Assembly (NCBI GenBank): GCA_030704615.1 | Contig: CM060734.1 | Coordinates: 37,774,042-37,838,041, forward strand | Direction: 5' to 3' | DNA: 64,000 nucleotides | Origin: Takakia lepidozioides | Taxonomy: Eukaryota; Streptophyta; Takakiopsida; Takakiales; Takakiaceae | In this document: one piece after another, positions 43,325-55,330 of the stretch | Position numbering within the stretch: position 1 is the stretch's first letter | Layout of the letters: every line of letters begins with the position of its first letter | The notes under the pieces: model-generated | The model's input: the letters and a program-made list of their open reading frames with translations, nothing else | Database searches by the model: none | What the model was told of the DNA's origin: nothing | Program-made: the position numbers and the translations under genes

Positions 43325-44036
43325 TGTCGCGGCCCTTTGCCTTGAGGGCAAAGGGTCGGGACACGAGAGGGCTGCCCCTGTGGTGGGGGCAGTGGCAACA
43401 ATAGGTACGGGGGCTGAAGCACCCTTGAGTGCCCAAGGCACTCAAGGAGGCGGAGGTGCTCACTAGGTAGAGCCCCGCACACCGGGTTGCGGTGGGGGTG
43501 GTTCCACGAGGGGTGATGGTAGCTTAGTGGGTTTTAGTGGGGGTGGCATAGGACTCACCATGGGGCGGAGACCTTGTGGTGGGAGTCGTGGGGAGTCTTG
43601 GGACTCATCACGGTCCTATGGGGCCGTGGTAGGTGGGCCAAGATTCACCGCGACTCATCACCGGGAATGGAGGGTCTTCATGATGGTTCGCCATAAAATG
43701 ACTGGGTTGTTTGTGAAACCCCCGCGGACAGTCACAAAAGTATATATAGGGAGTAGTAACCCCGAGAACGGTGCAAGCCCGTTGTGTGACCAAAAATAGT
43801 GAGTAAGCGGCGAGCGACCAAGGTGTGGGGAGCTGTTCGGACTGCCAACAACCAAAGGGAATTTCACTAGGCCCAAATTGAGCGAGGGTCTGGTGGAGGA
43901 GTAAAGGGGGACCGTTATGTCCCGGTGAGCAGCCGAAGCTCCGAGTTGGCCGGCGGCCAGTTTGGGAGTTAGACGCGCGTATCAAAGCGAGTAACTATGA
44001 CCTGAAGGGGAGCTTACCGAAGTGAGGTGCGCGACA
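43325..44036 (+). repeat. 5' LTR of chromovirus 2
   Basis: About 95% identical by eye to 48953-49676. Contains a TATATATAG box near 43741 upstream of CCCGAGAACGGTGC. Confidence 0.92.
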
Positions 44037-44038
44037 CT

Positions 44039-44050
44039 TGGTATCAGAGC
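44039..44050 (+). promoter_or_regulatory. Primer-binding site (initiator-Met tRNA)
   Basis: TGGTATCAGAGC, the standard plant retroelement site complementary to the 3' end of initiator tRNA-Met, two bases after the LTR. Confidence 0.92.
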
Positions 44051-44138
44051 TTAGAGTTCAGTACGCAATCGTCCTTGAGATCGGCCTCATCATGGGGTTG
44101 GGCAAGACAAAGCGAAAGCGGAACGACCCGAAAGATGA

Positions 44139-44433
44139 TCATTGTCCCACCGGATTTTCTTCCTGAACTACTTCATCTATCACCGGTGCTACAGTGTCAT
44201 GACCTTCCGCCTGTGGTACCTCCGACACAAGTGTGTGTATTATTGCCTCAGGATTTCCCTTGGGCAACTGTTGCACCTCTGGGATCTCTGTCTCCTTGAC
44301 CAGACCAGAATATTCATAGAGAAGGTCCCCCTTCTCTATTTCTGCCACTATCTGTTCTGTAGTTGGAATATCTAACCCTTCTTTTTCCAAATCAATTATT
44401 TCTGGTTGAGCTGCATGGATAACTTGTGACCTT
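44139..44433 (-). other. Foreign coding fragment in antisense inside the Gag of chromovirus 2
   Basis: The minus strand is open for more than 90 codons with an acidic, protein-like sequence: VIHAAQPEIIDLEKEGLDIP, TTEQIVAEIEKGDLLYEYSG, EVQQLPKGNPEAIIH and VIDEVVQEENPVGQ. On the plus strand Gag starts at 44092 (MGLGKTKRKRNDPKDD), is lost at about 44139 and reappears just before the zinc knuckle at about 44440, so most of Gag is replaced by this piece. Source protein not recognised; a captured host or other-element exon is inferred. Confidence 0.55.
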
Positions 44434-45211
44434 GTGACAAGTCGATCAGCTGGCCGGTGCCCCGAAAGGAAAATCAGGTGCGGCGGCTTATGGCAGACAG
44501 AAGGCGACCTTTGATGGAGTGTGTTTTAATTGCGGGGAGCCCGGGCACATGGCCAAGAAGTGCGCAAAACCCCGACAATTGAATATGACTCGGGCGACCA
44601 CGGAGCTGTCCGAAGATTCCATTAGTCGCTTGGTGGAAGCGGTGGTCGCCAAGACTTGCAAGGTAGACAACTACTCTTGTGAGTTGTATCAGGAGACTGG
44701 CGCCTTGCATAAAGGGAGTCAGTTAATGTTTGTGAGTGGGATAATTTTCGGAATTAACGTGTCGTTGTTGGTGGACATAGGAGCGTCGCACTCCTTCATG
44801 ACACCGGCAATGGCACGGAAGCTGGGGCTCCCGGCAATTGATGTGGGGGCCTCTATTGAAGTGCGTTCTACCAAAGGAGAACCACAATTGGCGACGAGGT
44901 TGGCGTTCGATATTCCTCTTCAGCTCGGGAGTTGGGAGGGACGTGAGAACTTCACCATTTGCGAGATCGGTGGAGTGAATCTCATTTTGGGGATGACCTT
45001 TTTGAGCAAATCCGGAGCGGTCATAGATGGCCGCAAGAAAATAGTCACGGTATCGTGTGGGAATGGTGGGGAAGTGTTACGGGTGTCAGAAATGCCCAAC
45101 CGAGTGGGAGGGCAAATAAACCTGCTGTCAGCAAAGAAGTGGGCCGTGAAGGAGCCACACGAGCCCCAAATTTTGCTTTACGTAAGACAAGTGGAAGGAG
45201 AAGTCCGATAG
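44434..45211 (+). pseudogene. Gag zinc knuckle and protease of chromovirus 2
   Basis: Zinc knuckle CFNCGEPGHMAKKC (44521-44562; C-X2-C-X4-H-X4-C complete). Protease: GINVSLLVDIGASHSFMTPA, with D-I-G-A-S where D-S-G-A-S is usual, and GGVNLILGMTFLSKSG for the ILGMD-like motif. The frame closes at 45209-45211 before RT; one continuous polyprotein would be normal. Confidence 0.85.
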
Positions 45212-48104
45212 GGAGCGAGCCCAGATTGGATCAAGGGGATCCTGGAGAAATACCAGGATGTGATGCCGGAGGATTTACCAAGCGGCTTGCCACCGCAAAG
45301 AGGAGTTGACCATAAGATAGAGGTGATACCAGGATCGGAGCCGCCTGCCAAGTCGCCCTACCGGTTGAGCCACAGAGAGTTGGTTGATCTGAAAGCTCAG
45401 CTCAAGGATCTAATGTCAAAGAGGTACATCCGGCTGAGTAAGTCACCTTACGGAGCCCCGGTGCTATTTGCAGACAAGAAGGATGGGACGCTGCGGATGT
45501 GTGTCGATTACAAGGCTCTGAATAAGGTGACTATAAAAAACCGGTACCCTTTGCCAATGATCGATGACCTCTTTGATCGGTTGGCAGGAGCGAAGTATTT
45601 TAGCCGGATCGATTTGCGCTCCGGCTACCATTAAATCCGAGTGGCGGAAGGAGATGAGGAGAAGACTGCGTGCAGGACAACATATGGTTCATATGAGTTC
45701 ATGGTGATGTCTTTTGGGCTCACCAACGCACCCGCGACCTTAGCACGCTAATGAACAGCCTATTCCATGAGTGGTTGGATGACTTTGTGATCGTGTACAT
45801 CGACGATATCTTGGTGTACTCGTAAACAAAGGAAGAGCACCTGGAGCACCTAAAAAGGGTGTTCCAGAAATTGCGGGAAGGGAAGTTGTATGCCAAAGCT
45901 TCAAAGTGCGAATTCGGGGTCACAAAAGTGGAGTTCCTGGGGCATGTGATTACACAGGATGGGATCAAAATAGATGACAGAAAGGTGAGGGCGATCTTGG
46001 ACTAGGAGCCTCCGACTTCGGTCCTGGGAGTGCGATCCTTCCTAGGACTCACCTCCTATTACCGAAAGTATGTGAGAAATTTCGCCAAGATCGCGGGGCT
46101 GCTGTTAGACCTTCTATGTAAGTCCAAGGTATGGGTATGGAACACTTTTTGTGGCCAAGCTTTTGCCGAGTTGAAGTAGTGGATGGTGGAAGCTCCAGTC
46201 TTGAAAATCTCGGAGTTCAACCGTCCATTTGAGATTCATACAGATGCGTCGGATTTCGCAATTGGGGGTGTGCTCATGCAGGATGGACGTCCAGTGGCTT
46301 ACGAAAGTAAGAAACTGAATGAAGTGGAGCGACGGTGGCCTACGCACGAGAAAGAAGTGAAGGCGGTGGTGCATTGCCTTGAGCTTTGGCGCCACTATGT
46401 TGGTTCCAACCCGGTGAAGGTGTTCACGGACAATGTCGCGGTGAAGTATTTTGCCACGCAGCCTAAGTTGTCCCAAAACAACTTAGGTGGCAAGACACTT
46501 TGGCAGTGTTCGACGTGGATATCCAATACAAACCGGGATGGGACAATGTGGTGGCCGATGCTTTAAGTAGAAAGCAGTAGCTCATGTTGGTGTACAGGGG
46601 CGAGACGGCGCTCCAAAAGAAGCTCCGGAAGGCTTACCGGAAGGATGAGATGGCGAAGTCCGTGATGCGGGACTTGAGAATGGGAGTTAAATTTCCACTT
46701 GCACAATGGACTGCTCTGGTACAAGCAAAAGCACGTGCCGAAGGGAGGGATCAGAGATAGTCTCTTGAGAGAATGCCACGATGGTTCGCTTGCGGGCCAC
46801 GGCGGAGCCAAATGCACCGCAACGCTATTGAAGAAAGAGTATTTTTAGCCCAAACTGAGGGAGGAGGCCAAGGAGTATGTCAAGACATGCACCACATGCC
46901 AACAAAATCGGAGCGAGTACAAAAAGCAAGCGGGAATTTACAACCCTTGCCGATTCTAAAGGGGTCTAGGGAAAGTGTCTCGATGGATTTCATGACTGCT
47001 ATGCCGCTGTCAAAAGGATTCAATGCAATCATGGTGGTAGTGGATAGGTTCAGTAAAATGGGCCATTTCATTCCCACTAAAGAGACGGCAACGGCGCAGG
47101 AGACGGGGCGACTTTACTTCACCCACATCTTCAAGCATCATGGACTCCCGAAGGATGTTGTCTCGGACCGCGATCCAAAGTTTACAAGTAAATTTTGGAG
47201 AGCACTTTGGAAGAAAATGAGGACGAGGCTCAAGATGAGCACCGCCTTCCGACCTACGACGGGCGGCCAAACGGAAAGAGTGAATTCCATGGTGAAGCAG
47301 ATCTTGCGGAATTATATGTCGGGAGACCAATCAGACTGGGTGGAGCACTTGGATGCGGCAAAGTTCTGTTATAATAACACAAAACACTCCGCAACTGGAG
47401 TTTTCCCTTTCGTATTGGTCTATGGAAAAGCACCTCTTGTGCCGACAAGTTGGGCCGCCCAGGACGTTGAGGAACCGTCAACAGCAGCGGTGCTGGAAGA
47501 ATGCGAGCGTTTGTTGGAGCTCGTAAAGTACAACATTGCCAAAGCTAGGAAACGGTATGAACGACAGACAAATCGGAAGCGGAGGGAAATTAAGTTTGAG
47601 GCAGGCACGGAGGTCTGATTGAACATCAAGAATTTTTGACTACCTCCGGAAGTGAGTCCGAAGTTCGTACCTCCGTATGTAGGGCCCTTTTACATCCGGA
47701 AGGTTATGAATGAGGATGTGTATGAATTTGAGCTGCCGGCAAACAGCAAGGTGCATCCGGTATTCCACGTCTCCATTTTGAAGCCTTACTTCAAAGATGA
47801 AGCACGTCCGAATCGGCATCAAGTGTTGCGTCCGCCACCTGTGCTGTTGGATCATGAAAATGAACCTGAGTACGAGGTGAAGACAGTGCTTAAGTCGAAG
47901 AGGTTCAAGAATCGAGAAACGGAGTATCTCGTGAAATGGAAGGGCTATCATCAAGTGGAGGCAACTTGGGTGCGTGCCTCAGAAATGGGAAACGCATCCG
48001 AGGCGGTTGAAGCTTTCGAGGGCGACCTCAAAAGCGGAAGAAGCGTTGATGGGGACATCAACCTTGGATCATGGGGGAGGAAATGCATGCTTAGTCCGGC
48101 TTAG
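45212..48104 (+). pseudogene. RT, RNase H, integrase and chromodomain of chromovirus 2
   Basis: [31 protein letters not shown] then stop (TAA 45632), [26 protein letters not shown] (catalytic YIDD near 45796). RNase H: IHTDASDFAIGGVLMQDGRP; a one-base shift near 46480 moves it to VFDVDIQYKPGWDNVVADAL. Integrase: CTTCQQNRSEYKKQ, SMDFMTAMPLSKGFN, SDRDPKFTSKFW, RPTTGGQTERVN, then FVPPYVGPFYIRKV. Chromodomain: YEVKTVLKSKRFKNRETEYL then VKWKGYHQVEATWV (about 47871-47972). Stops also at 45823, 46003, 46177, 46577, 46847, 47616 and 47637. Confidence 0.9.
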
Positions 48105-48952
48105 CTAGCTCAGGAATCCGATTGCAAAAACTTATGTTGCACAAATTTTGTTTATAATGAAATGGTCTCCAAATGTTGTGCTTCCTATTTTGTTTGGAAT
48201 GGTGATGCCTGGTATGGTTGGCTAGTGTGTAGAATGCATGCTAGCTTACAAAAGTGGGAGAGGTAAATTGGATTAATCGTGTGTTTACGCAGTGCCAAAA
48301 TCGGGTGACTCCCATCTAAGGGGCAAAGAAACTTGCGCCTTCTTTGGGAGTTCACGTGCTAGTGCGCACCTGGCGCGTGCGCGTACTATAACTGCGCTCA
48401 CAAGGGGGTTGTCTTTGTGTGCGGATTAACACGGAAGCTACATGCTTCCATTCACGTATTATAATCGTGTAACCTCGGGACGAAGTCGTAGTGCGGCTTC
48501 GGCGTGTTCCCGTACCTCAGGCCAGCATTCCAAGGCGAACCCAATTGTAGTGATTGGGGCGCGCGGTTGGTTCAAGGTTATCTTCTTAGTAAAAAAAGGT
48601 CAAGGTGAACCCTTGCTCAAGGTGATGCCAAAAGCGGCATCATGAGCGGTCGCAAGCAATGTTGTTGCAGTTAGGCGATTTGATCCTCGGGGAGGATCAT
48701 TCCTTGGTCTTGAAGTGGGCCAAGAAGAGTGCACTGGGTGGAGCTTGAGAGGCTCCACCCTTGGCCGGAACTTGAAGGAAGTCGGCCGAACTAGCTAGTG
48801 GAGAGTAGAGTCAAGTGGGGGTTTGGTTCTTTGCCATGGGACGCCATGGTATAGAAACAAACTCCTTGATGTAGGACGCCACAACTTGGATGTTAGTTTC
48901 TACAAAATGGATAAGTCGATGATGACATCGACTCCCTGTTGGTGGGGGTGTG
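48105..48952 (+). other. 3' untranslated part of chromovirus 2
   Basis: Non-coding between the Pol stop and the 3' LTR, ending in the polypurine tract GGTGGGGGTG. Confidence 0.6.
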
Positions 48953-49676
48953 TGTCGCGGCCCTTTGCCTTGAGGGTAGGGGGTCGGGACACGAGAGGGT
49001 TGCCCTTGTGGTGGGGGCAGTGGCAACAATAGGTACGGGCGCCGAAGCATCCTTGAGTGCCCAAGACACTCAAGGAGGCGGAGGCGCTTACTAGGTGGAG
49101 CCCCGCACACCGGGTTGCGGTGGGGGTGGTTCCACGAGGGGTGATGGTAGCTTAGTGGGTCTTAGTGGGGGTGACATAGGACTCACCATGGGGCGGAGAC
49201 CTTGTGGTGGGAGTCGTGGGGAGTCTTGGGACTCATCACGGTCCAATGGGGCTGTGGGGGGTGGGCCAAGACTCACCGCGACTCATCACTCGGGAATGGA
49301 GGGTCTTCGTGGTGGTTCGCCATAAAATGACTAGGTTGTTTGTGAAGCCCCCGCAGACAGTCACAGAAGTATATATAGGGAGTAGTAACCCCGAGAACGG
49401 TGCAAGCCTGTTGGTGATCAAAAACTAGTGAGTAAGCGTGCGAGCCGGAAAGCGACCAAGGTGTGGGGAGCTGTTCCGGACTGCCAACAACCAAATGGAA
49501 TTTCCACTAGGCCCAAATTGAGCGAGGGTCTGGTGGAGGAGTAAAGGGGGACCGTTATGTCCCGGTGAGTAGCCAAAACTCCGAGTTGGCCAGCGGCCAG
49601 TTTGGGAGTTAGGCGCGCGCATCAAAGCGAGTAACTATGACCTGAAAGGGAGCTTACCGAAGTGAGGTGCGCGACA
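48953..49676 (+). repeat. 3' LTR of chromovirus 2
   Basis: 724 bp, TGTCGCGG to GCGCGACA, matching the 5' LTR with small substitutions and short indels. Confidence 0.92.
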
Positions 49677-51233
49677 CATTTCAATCAATCAAATTACAGA
49701 TATGCTGTCTGTGAGACTTTTCTAAGCAGCTGCAAATGCACATAATGAAGATTAAGTGGTAACTTCCAGCACAAACCACATATACGATCAGGAACAAAGA
49801 AAATTTCATGAAGCCAACTCCCTCCCAATTGTGCCTATCAGCCCTTATAACACTGGCGGGCCTCAATTGTGTATGATCGCTCCCAAGCATTGAGTACAAC
49901 TAAATAATTCATAATTAGTTCCCGGGAACTAACCATTCACTTCATTGAATTCACATGCTGTCATGACCGATATCCAGCCCCCTCCACCCTAGAGAAACGA
50001 CAAAAATATGCCCCTCTTATCCTCGTCATCCGCTAGCGTGGGTGGCGCACCGGCCCCCTATCAGTTATCATAGCCGGTACTAGAGGTGGGATTCATACCG
50101 CCAGTATAAACGCGCTACACGACAATTTTAAAATCCCTATCTCCCCGATCCACAAATGCTTTAAAGCTATCCACCTCACTACGCTTCGCTCCCTCACTGC
50201 CATCATCACCAATAAACGACAACTCGAGTCCAACCCCTCTGCGGTACCCCCGGGTACCCTAGGCACCGCTACCCTATTTACTACCTCCCCTTGGTTATTC
50301 GCCTATTTTCTTTATAGGGCCACCCCCGAAAAGAGGCAGTAGCTGTAAGGCGAAGTGGCTCTTAGTTATGCCAGCTTTGGCCGGAGTCTTATCTCTTTTC
50401 CTAATTAGTTTTATTGTTGGTAACTGTTCATACTTCTCACTATCGGTGGTAGCTGTTCATACTTTGATATTGTTGGTATTATAGTGTTATACATCCTAAC
50501 CCCACATTTGATTATTTAATGATTTCATTCAAAATAACAATAATTTTATTATTTTAGATATTCAAGTGAATGCTACTGATCATTTGACAATGCAAAATTA
50601 AAAATAGGAAATGTAGCTCTAAGTTTGATGCTCTTGGTGAGCCGTTGTCTTCTTTGGATTTAGCCATTTTGTCCTATCATGCTTTCTGAATTCGCCTTGG
50701 ATGTTTGTACTGTGTTCTATAGTACCTTGACTGGCAGTCGTCTCTCACAAGAGAAGAGACGTTGTCAACGCCGCCATCTAAGAATACCCCTTATAGTGCA
50801 TTTGTCACTATCCTCGTTATATGTGGCACATATATCAAGCATAAAATTAATAACGTGCCCACCAATCTGAAAAATGTTGATGTCCAACCTTTTTACAGAA
50901 GAGGTCATACTGGAGAAATCATTGCTGCTCTTCTCGGTTGGAATGAAGATTGTTAACACTATACTTAGCTCTGTCTCCTCCAAACAAGACACTGATGCTT
51001 TCTTGTCTTTTGAATATATCTCTTATCTCGTCCCTTTCCTTGACTCCAATAGAAATGATGATCGACTCTGGTAATTAGCATCTAAGTGGATTATGTTTCT
51101 CCCATCTTCTTTTTTACTGAAGAACTGCCCTAGAACTGCATTGTAGTAGAATATCTCGTGTTCTTGTGGAATTAGACGCTATTGATGATTTTAGATGTCT
51201 GCCAACAATTGTGTTGGTGTGATGTTCAAATAG
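49677..51233. other. No gene recognised
   Basis: Short frames only. A GC-richer patch (49970-50340) and an AT-rich patch (50390-50640) are seen. Frames near 50680-51070 do not resemble a known family. Confidence 0.4.
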
Positions 51234-51604
51234 AGCATCCCCACCCTACACTGAACCCAGCACTCAATGGAATATTAGGGTATATAGTTTCAAGGTGGGC
51301 GGGAACGTCCACACCCTTGCCTTGAACCCTAAATCCCATAAAAAGTGGGCACTGAATATCGTTCCCTGCCCTGAACCCGAGCGCATTCAAGGCCCTGAAC
51401 ATGCCCATGCGTGTCAGCATCTTGGCAGCGACCATGCCCCTTCCTACCAAAGGGAGCCGAGGTGCACTGGGGATAGCGTGGGCAATTCAGGGACAAGGGT
51501 GTGCGCGAGTCGGGGCTGCCTCGCCACAGAACCCCACAGGCCCTGAATCGATCAGGTTATTTTGGCGTTACAGGGAGTCTGTCGGGCTCAAGGGTGGGGA
51601 TGCT
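51234..51604. mobile_element. Small TIR element (371 bp, MITE-like)
   Basis: Perfect 14-bp terminal inverted repeats AGCATCCCCACCCT (51234-51247) and AGGGTGGGGATGCT (51591-51604), with weaker pairing further in (GAACCC/GGGCTC). GC-rich interior, no transposase. No unambiguous target-site duplication. Confidence 0.65.
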
Positions 51605-53419
51605 TTTAGGAAGGCAAGGCCAACAAAACTGTTTTTTCCATATGTAGAGAACAAGACCTGCAACCATTGCTAGGGGGCAGGTAGAGTATAAGTAGGGGGA
51701 GAATGTGATTGCATAAACTCAAAAGACAGATAAGAGCGTTTTGTAGCTCGGTCACTGTGTTTTGTGCCAAACATCCAGCCAAAGACTTTTACAACTACCA
51801 TTTTTAATTTAGTTCAAAACATTTAAACAGTTGGCTGTGAAAAGAGATTGGATGCCACCAATGAGTAAAAAAGATTTCTTCCTTTTCTTTCTACTTCTTC
51901 CCATTGGCGGTCCGGCCAATTTTCAAGGCTGGGCTACATAGATACATAATAATAAACAAAGCTAATTATCCATTATTAATTGTTTAACCAAAAAAACACA
52001 ACTTTGGCATTTTAACCTTAGCTTGTATTTCAGCATTGATAATTGTTCAGTTGTACAGATTTCGGACAAGTTCTTCTTTGGCACTGGCTGCTGTACATGA
52101 TGAATAGTGATCTCCATCCTCCAAATTGGTATCCCAATGGAGCAGTGCAAGATGGAGGATGCTGCAAACCAAGTACACCTATAACAAAATGACCCTACAT
52201 ATGGCTGCAGTTTTGTAATTCCCAAGAGAGCGAGCTACCAAAGCTACCAAAAGTTCGAAGAAAATGGAAGTATTATTACATGCACCCAACACAGTACAAG
52301 ACACCTGCAATGAGGTTGCATCATGAGTTCACAAAGCTCCCCATAAAGCTTACAAATACGACACTTATTGCCCCACTATGCCTCACATAAGAACTTGCTT
52401 TTCATGTGCCCAACTCCTCTCTAAGGCAGGGGCATGCAACAAATCGATTTACCGTACCAGAACCTAGCAGCCTTACCCAAACAGACCTGATGCCAAAGTC
52501 AACAGGCAAAAGACAGAGGCAAGGCAGCCCCTTTACATTAGTTCCTTTATTCGCGAACGAAATGTCAATTAATGTGAGAGTACAAAGAGAGGCAAGACCC
52601 TCCTCCAATGAGGAGTGCTGGGACTCGCACCTTCCTAGATCACAAGAACCAACTTGAAGAGTAAAGGCATGTAGCCACAGTCTATCATGGCAAGTAGGGA
52701 GCAAACTTATTGTACTGGAACAAATTCGCTTGAGAAATTAACAAGGTCTTTCCCTATTACAGGCAGAAGTTGCAGGTAAGTCCTTGATTACAACTCCCTT
52801 GAAAAGGGGAGACAGATGGCTGACCTGCAAAGTATGCCTGTAGTAAGATCAAACGGAATCTCCTCCCCACAGAGCTCCCCACATTACTTAAAATGTTGTG
52901 TTAGGGAGGAATTTATGGAGAAATCTCACTACGGGACTGGACAAATATGACCATTTTCCCCTTCCACATTATGTCGTCACAGGGTCCTCATCATGTGCTC
53001 CCCAGGTGTGTCCAACCTGTGCAAAAGTGCTACTTGGGAAGCAACACATACTTTGCTTGGATCCCAAAACCTTGGACGGAGTGGAAAGTTTAGCCTCTTC
53101 AGCATTTACTGATCATCTCCATATCTATCACCGATTGGTTAACAAACTTCGGCATGGACTCCAGTGGGGTCATGAAGGCAGGCACAGGAGGACAGAGAAA
53201 GGCTAGTAATGTGGGGCCTCTGGAAAGAGTATACCCCTGCACTCACCTGGCCTGGCAGTGCTCTCTCTATGCGATTGCAGGTGTCTGCACTCTGAATCAC
53301 ACGCTATATTATGACAGATGCTCGGAAGGACATAAAATACACTGTTGCCATTGCTGAACCCTCAAGAATTTACTGTTAGCTTTGGAGGTGGGACATAGAC
53401 CTGACCTGAGCCACTCCAG
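51605..53419. other. 3' flank of the NPH3-family gene, nothing recognised
   Basis: Includes the presumed 3' UTR of the minus-strand gene. No conserved frame seen. Confidence 0.4.
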
Positions 53420-55330
53420 TTATGACAGGCTGGAATTGCTACGAGAATGTAAAGCTGAAAGTCTTTGACGCATATGATCACTGGCTACGTTTGGGTGCTC
53501 TGCAACACTTCCAGGAACATGGCTCACTGGAGCCCATAGCTTGCAACTCAATGCTTTGGAGATCGTATTAAAGGGCCCCTTTGCTTTATGCAGTTCTCCA
53601 ATCTCTTGCCTCATACTGTTGCACTCACGTTCCAGCTCACTCACTCGTGACAGCATCTTGTCCATGTCACCCTTCAGTACTTGATTTTCACGTATCACAT
53701 TCGCCCATCCCTCCCCTCCACGCATGGCTGCCTGAGTTGGCCCTCCCTCACCCATCGTACTTGGCCTTGCTGGCCGAGGTGGGTGATCATTGTCAGCAAC
53801 AAGAAATGAACCTGCAATGGCAGTCCGGAGCTGGAGCTGCTCGAAGAAAAGAACTTGCACAACAACGCGCAGTGGCAATCTCTCATTCTGGGCTGCATGT
53901 GTGCATGCCTCCAAAGACAACTTTTGGCAATCCATCACCTTACAGACTCGCTCCCTCTCTTCTTCTGATAGCCATGGATGGGCCTTTAGATAAATATCAA
54001 TAGCCCTGTACAGTCCATCATCCAGAAGCCTGGAGTAGTCAGGCAACGCCTCTGCCAGAGACTGGAATTTGATGGGCTTCAAATTGACATCAGGTGCGAC
54101 CTCAGCAAGGTAGGCATCTAGCAGTTTGGCCACCCTCATAATAGGAGTCAGTGATGGAGAGCCCAAAAGAATACCCTCTGCATCTGATCCAGGGGGCGAA
54201 TTCTGCTCCAAAAGTAAAAAGTGGTCCAATATCCGCTGGACTACCTCAATTTCATAGAGAGTCTCCTCAGCACACGAGAGGTTGGGAATTAGCAATTCAT
54301 CCAATGTTGCCTGTTCCAACTGCATCCCTATTCTCCTCTCCAAGTTACTCTTACACCTTGCGCTTGCATTCAGTAGCATTGCCAACCGCAATAGTCCAAC
54401 CAAAAACCAGCTTGATGCCACACCTTTCTGCACTGGCAAGAGATTCTCAATTGTTTCCAACATAAAGCGTTGCTCGTTCTCCAAGGGAACTGTTGTGATA
54501 GGAACAATGGCAGACCTGTTGCCTTTGTCTCGGCCACTGTGCCTCCTGGGCAGGGGCAGTGATCTCTTAGCATAGTGCATGAGAGCTCCTGCAATACTTT
54601 CAGGTCTAATTCCTCTAGCTTTCATACCAAGGATCACTCTCTCAAAGAGAGACAAGCTGAGCCCTGACACATCCTCGTACCACCAATCAGTGCGGGCACT
54701 TCGGGCCCGCGCACCTGTGTTAATCCCATTCCATAGCACGCTCCCACCAGGACTTTGTAAGGAGCCATGGTGGTCGAGCATGGGCCAACCAATCAAAGAA
54801 GGATCTGTGCTCGCCTTCACACAAATAGAGTGGACCAGCTTCTCCACCAATCCCAACTCTTCCGCCAGAAAAATTGAGAATCTGCAACTCTGTAGCGCAC
54901 GCACTGAATCGGGCCAGCTCCGTAGAACCACCTGTTGAAGAAACGCTTCCGTCTTTGCGATCAAATTGCCCTCCCCAAACTCCTCAGTCATTTCCAAGTA
55001 TTCCGCTGCAGAGCGAAGTGCCACTACGTTGGTTGATGTCAATTCCACCTTCACACCATAGCAGAACTTAGCTGCAAGTTCAAAAGCCTCGGTTCCCCCT
55101 GGCATCTCCCCAAGCTGGATCCGACAATCTCCCTCATCATCCTCATCCGGGACGTCTTCCACCAGCCTTGCAAGTCTCCCGCTCCTTGACACCAGAGGAA
55201 ACTTGTGGAGATGGAAAGACATCTGCTCTAGTTCTATCACAATGTCACTTGGGAGCCCAGTTGTGCAGAACCAGGCTTGTCCTCTGCGTTGGAAGCCATC
55301 TGCCTTTGATCCCAGCTTCATAGACGCCAT
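53420..55330 (-). CDS. NPH3/RPT2-family BTB protein (636 aa, single exon)
   Basis: ATG at 55330, stop at 53420-53422, uninterrupted. The N-terminus MKLGSKADGFQRRGQAWFCT and LPSDIVIELEQMSFHLHKFP starts the BTB/POZ domain (about 26-125), which binds CUL3. The NPH3 domain follows (about 210-500): SPGGSVLWNGINTGARARSA, TDWWYEDVSGLSLSLFERVI, RRIGMQLEQATLDELLIPNL, RILDHFLLLEQ, LLDDGLYRAIDIYLKAHPWL, CQKLSLEACTHAAQNERLPL and VVQVLFFEQLQLRTA. A C-terminal coiled coil (MDKMLSRVSELERECNSMRQ) and a Ser-rich tail (RQRLSALHSRSNSSLS) end it. The N-terminus is closest to the Arabidopsis At1g30440 subgroup. Such proteins act as substrate adaptors of CUL3 ubiquitin ligases near the plasma membrane in light and auxin responses. 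Seed-plant relatives usually have several coding introns; none here. Confidence 0.95.
   Translation of the reverse strand: MASMKLGSKADGFQRRGQAWFCTTGLPSDIVIELEQMSFHLHKFPLVSRSGRLARLVEDVPDEDDEGDCRIQLGEMPGGTEAFELAAKFCYGVKVELTSTNVVALRSAAEYLEMTEEFGEGNLIAKTEAFLQQVVLRSWPDSVRALQSCRFSIFLAEELGLVEKLVHSICVKASTDPSLIGWPMLDHHGSLQSPGGSVLWNGINTGARARSARTDWWYEDVSGLSLSLFERVILGMKARGIRPESIAGALMHYAKRSLPLPRRHSGRDKGNRSAIVPITTVPLENEQRFMLETIENLLPVQKGVASSWFLVGLLRLAMLLNASARCKSNLERRIGMQLEQATLDELLIPNLSCAEETLYEIEVVQRILDHFLLLEQNSPPGSDAEGILLGSPSLTPIMRVAKLLDAYLAEVAPDVNLKPIKFQSLAEALPDYSRLLDDGLYRAIDIYLKAHPWLSEEERERVCKVMDCQKLSLEACTHAAQNERLPLRVVVQVLFFEQLQLRTAIAGSFLVADNDHPPRPARPSTMGEGGPTQAAMRGGEGWANVIRENQVLKGDMDKMLSRVSELERECNSMRQEIGELHKAKGPFNTISKALSCKLWAPVSHVPGSVAEHPNVASDHMRQRLSALHSRSNSSLS

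Larger units (their letters stand above)
43325..49676 (+). mobile_element. Chromovirus 2 (Ty3/gypsy) with two full LTRs
   Basis: LTRs of 712 and 724 bp begin TGTCGCGG and end GCGCGACA. An initiator-Met tRNA primer site follows the 5' LTR, and a G-rich polypurine tract (GGTGGGGGTG) precedes the 3' LTR. Inside are a reduced Gag, protease, RT, RNase H, integrase and chromodomain, all with scattered stops. The flanking five bases (CTTCG left, CATTT right) do not match, so no target-site duplication supports a simple insertion; recombination between copies is possible. Confidence 0.92.

Noticed and set aside
53581-54938. Plus-strand frames of up to 140 codons inside the NPH3-family gene
   Set aside because: Antisense shadows of a conserved 636-codon frame.
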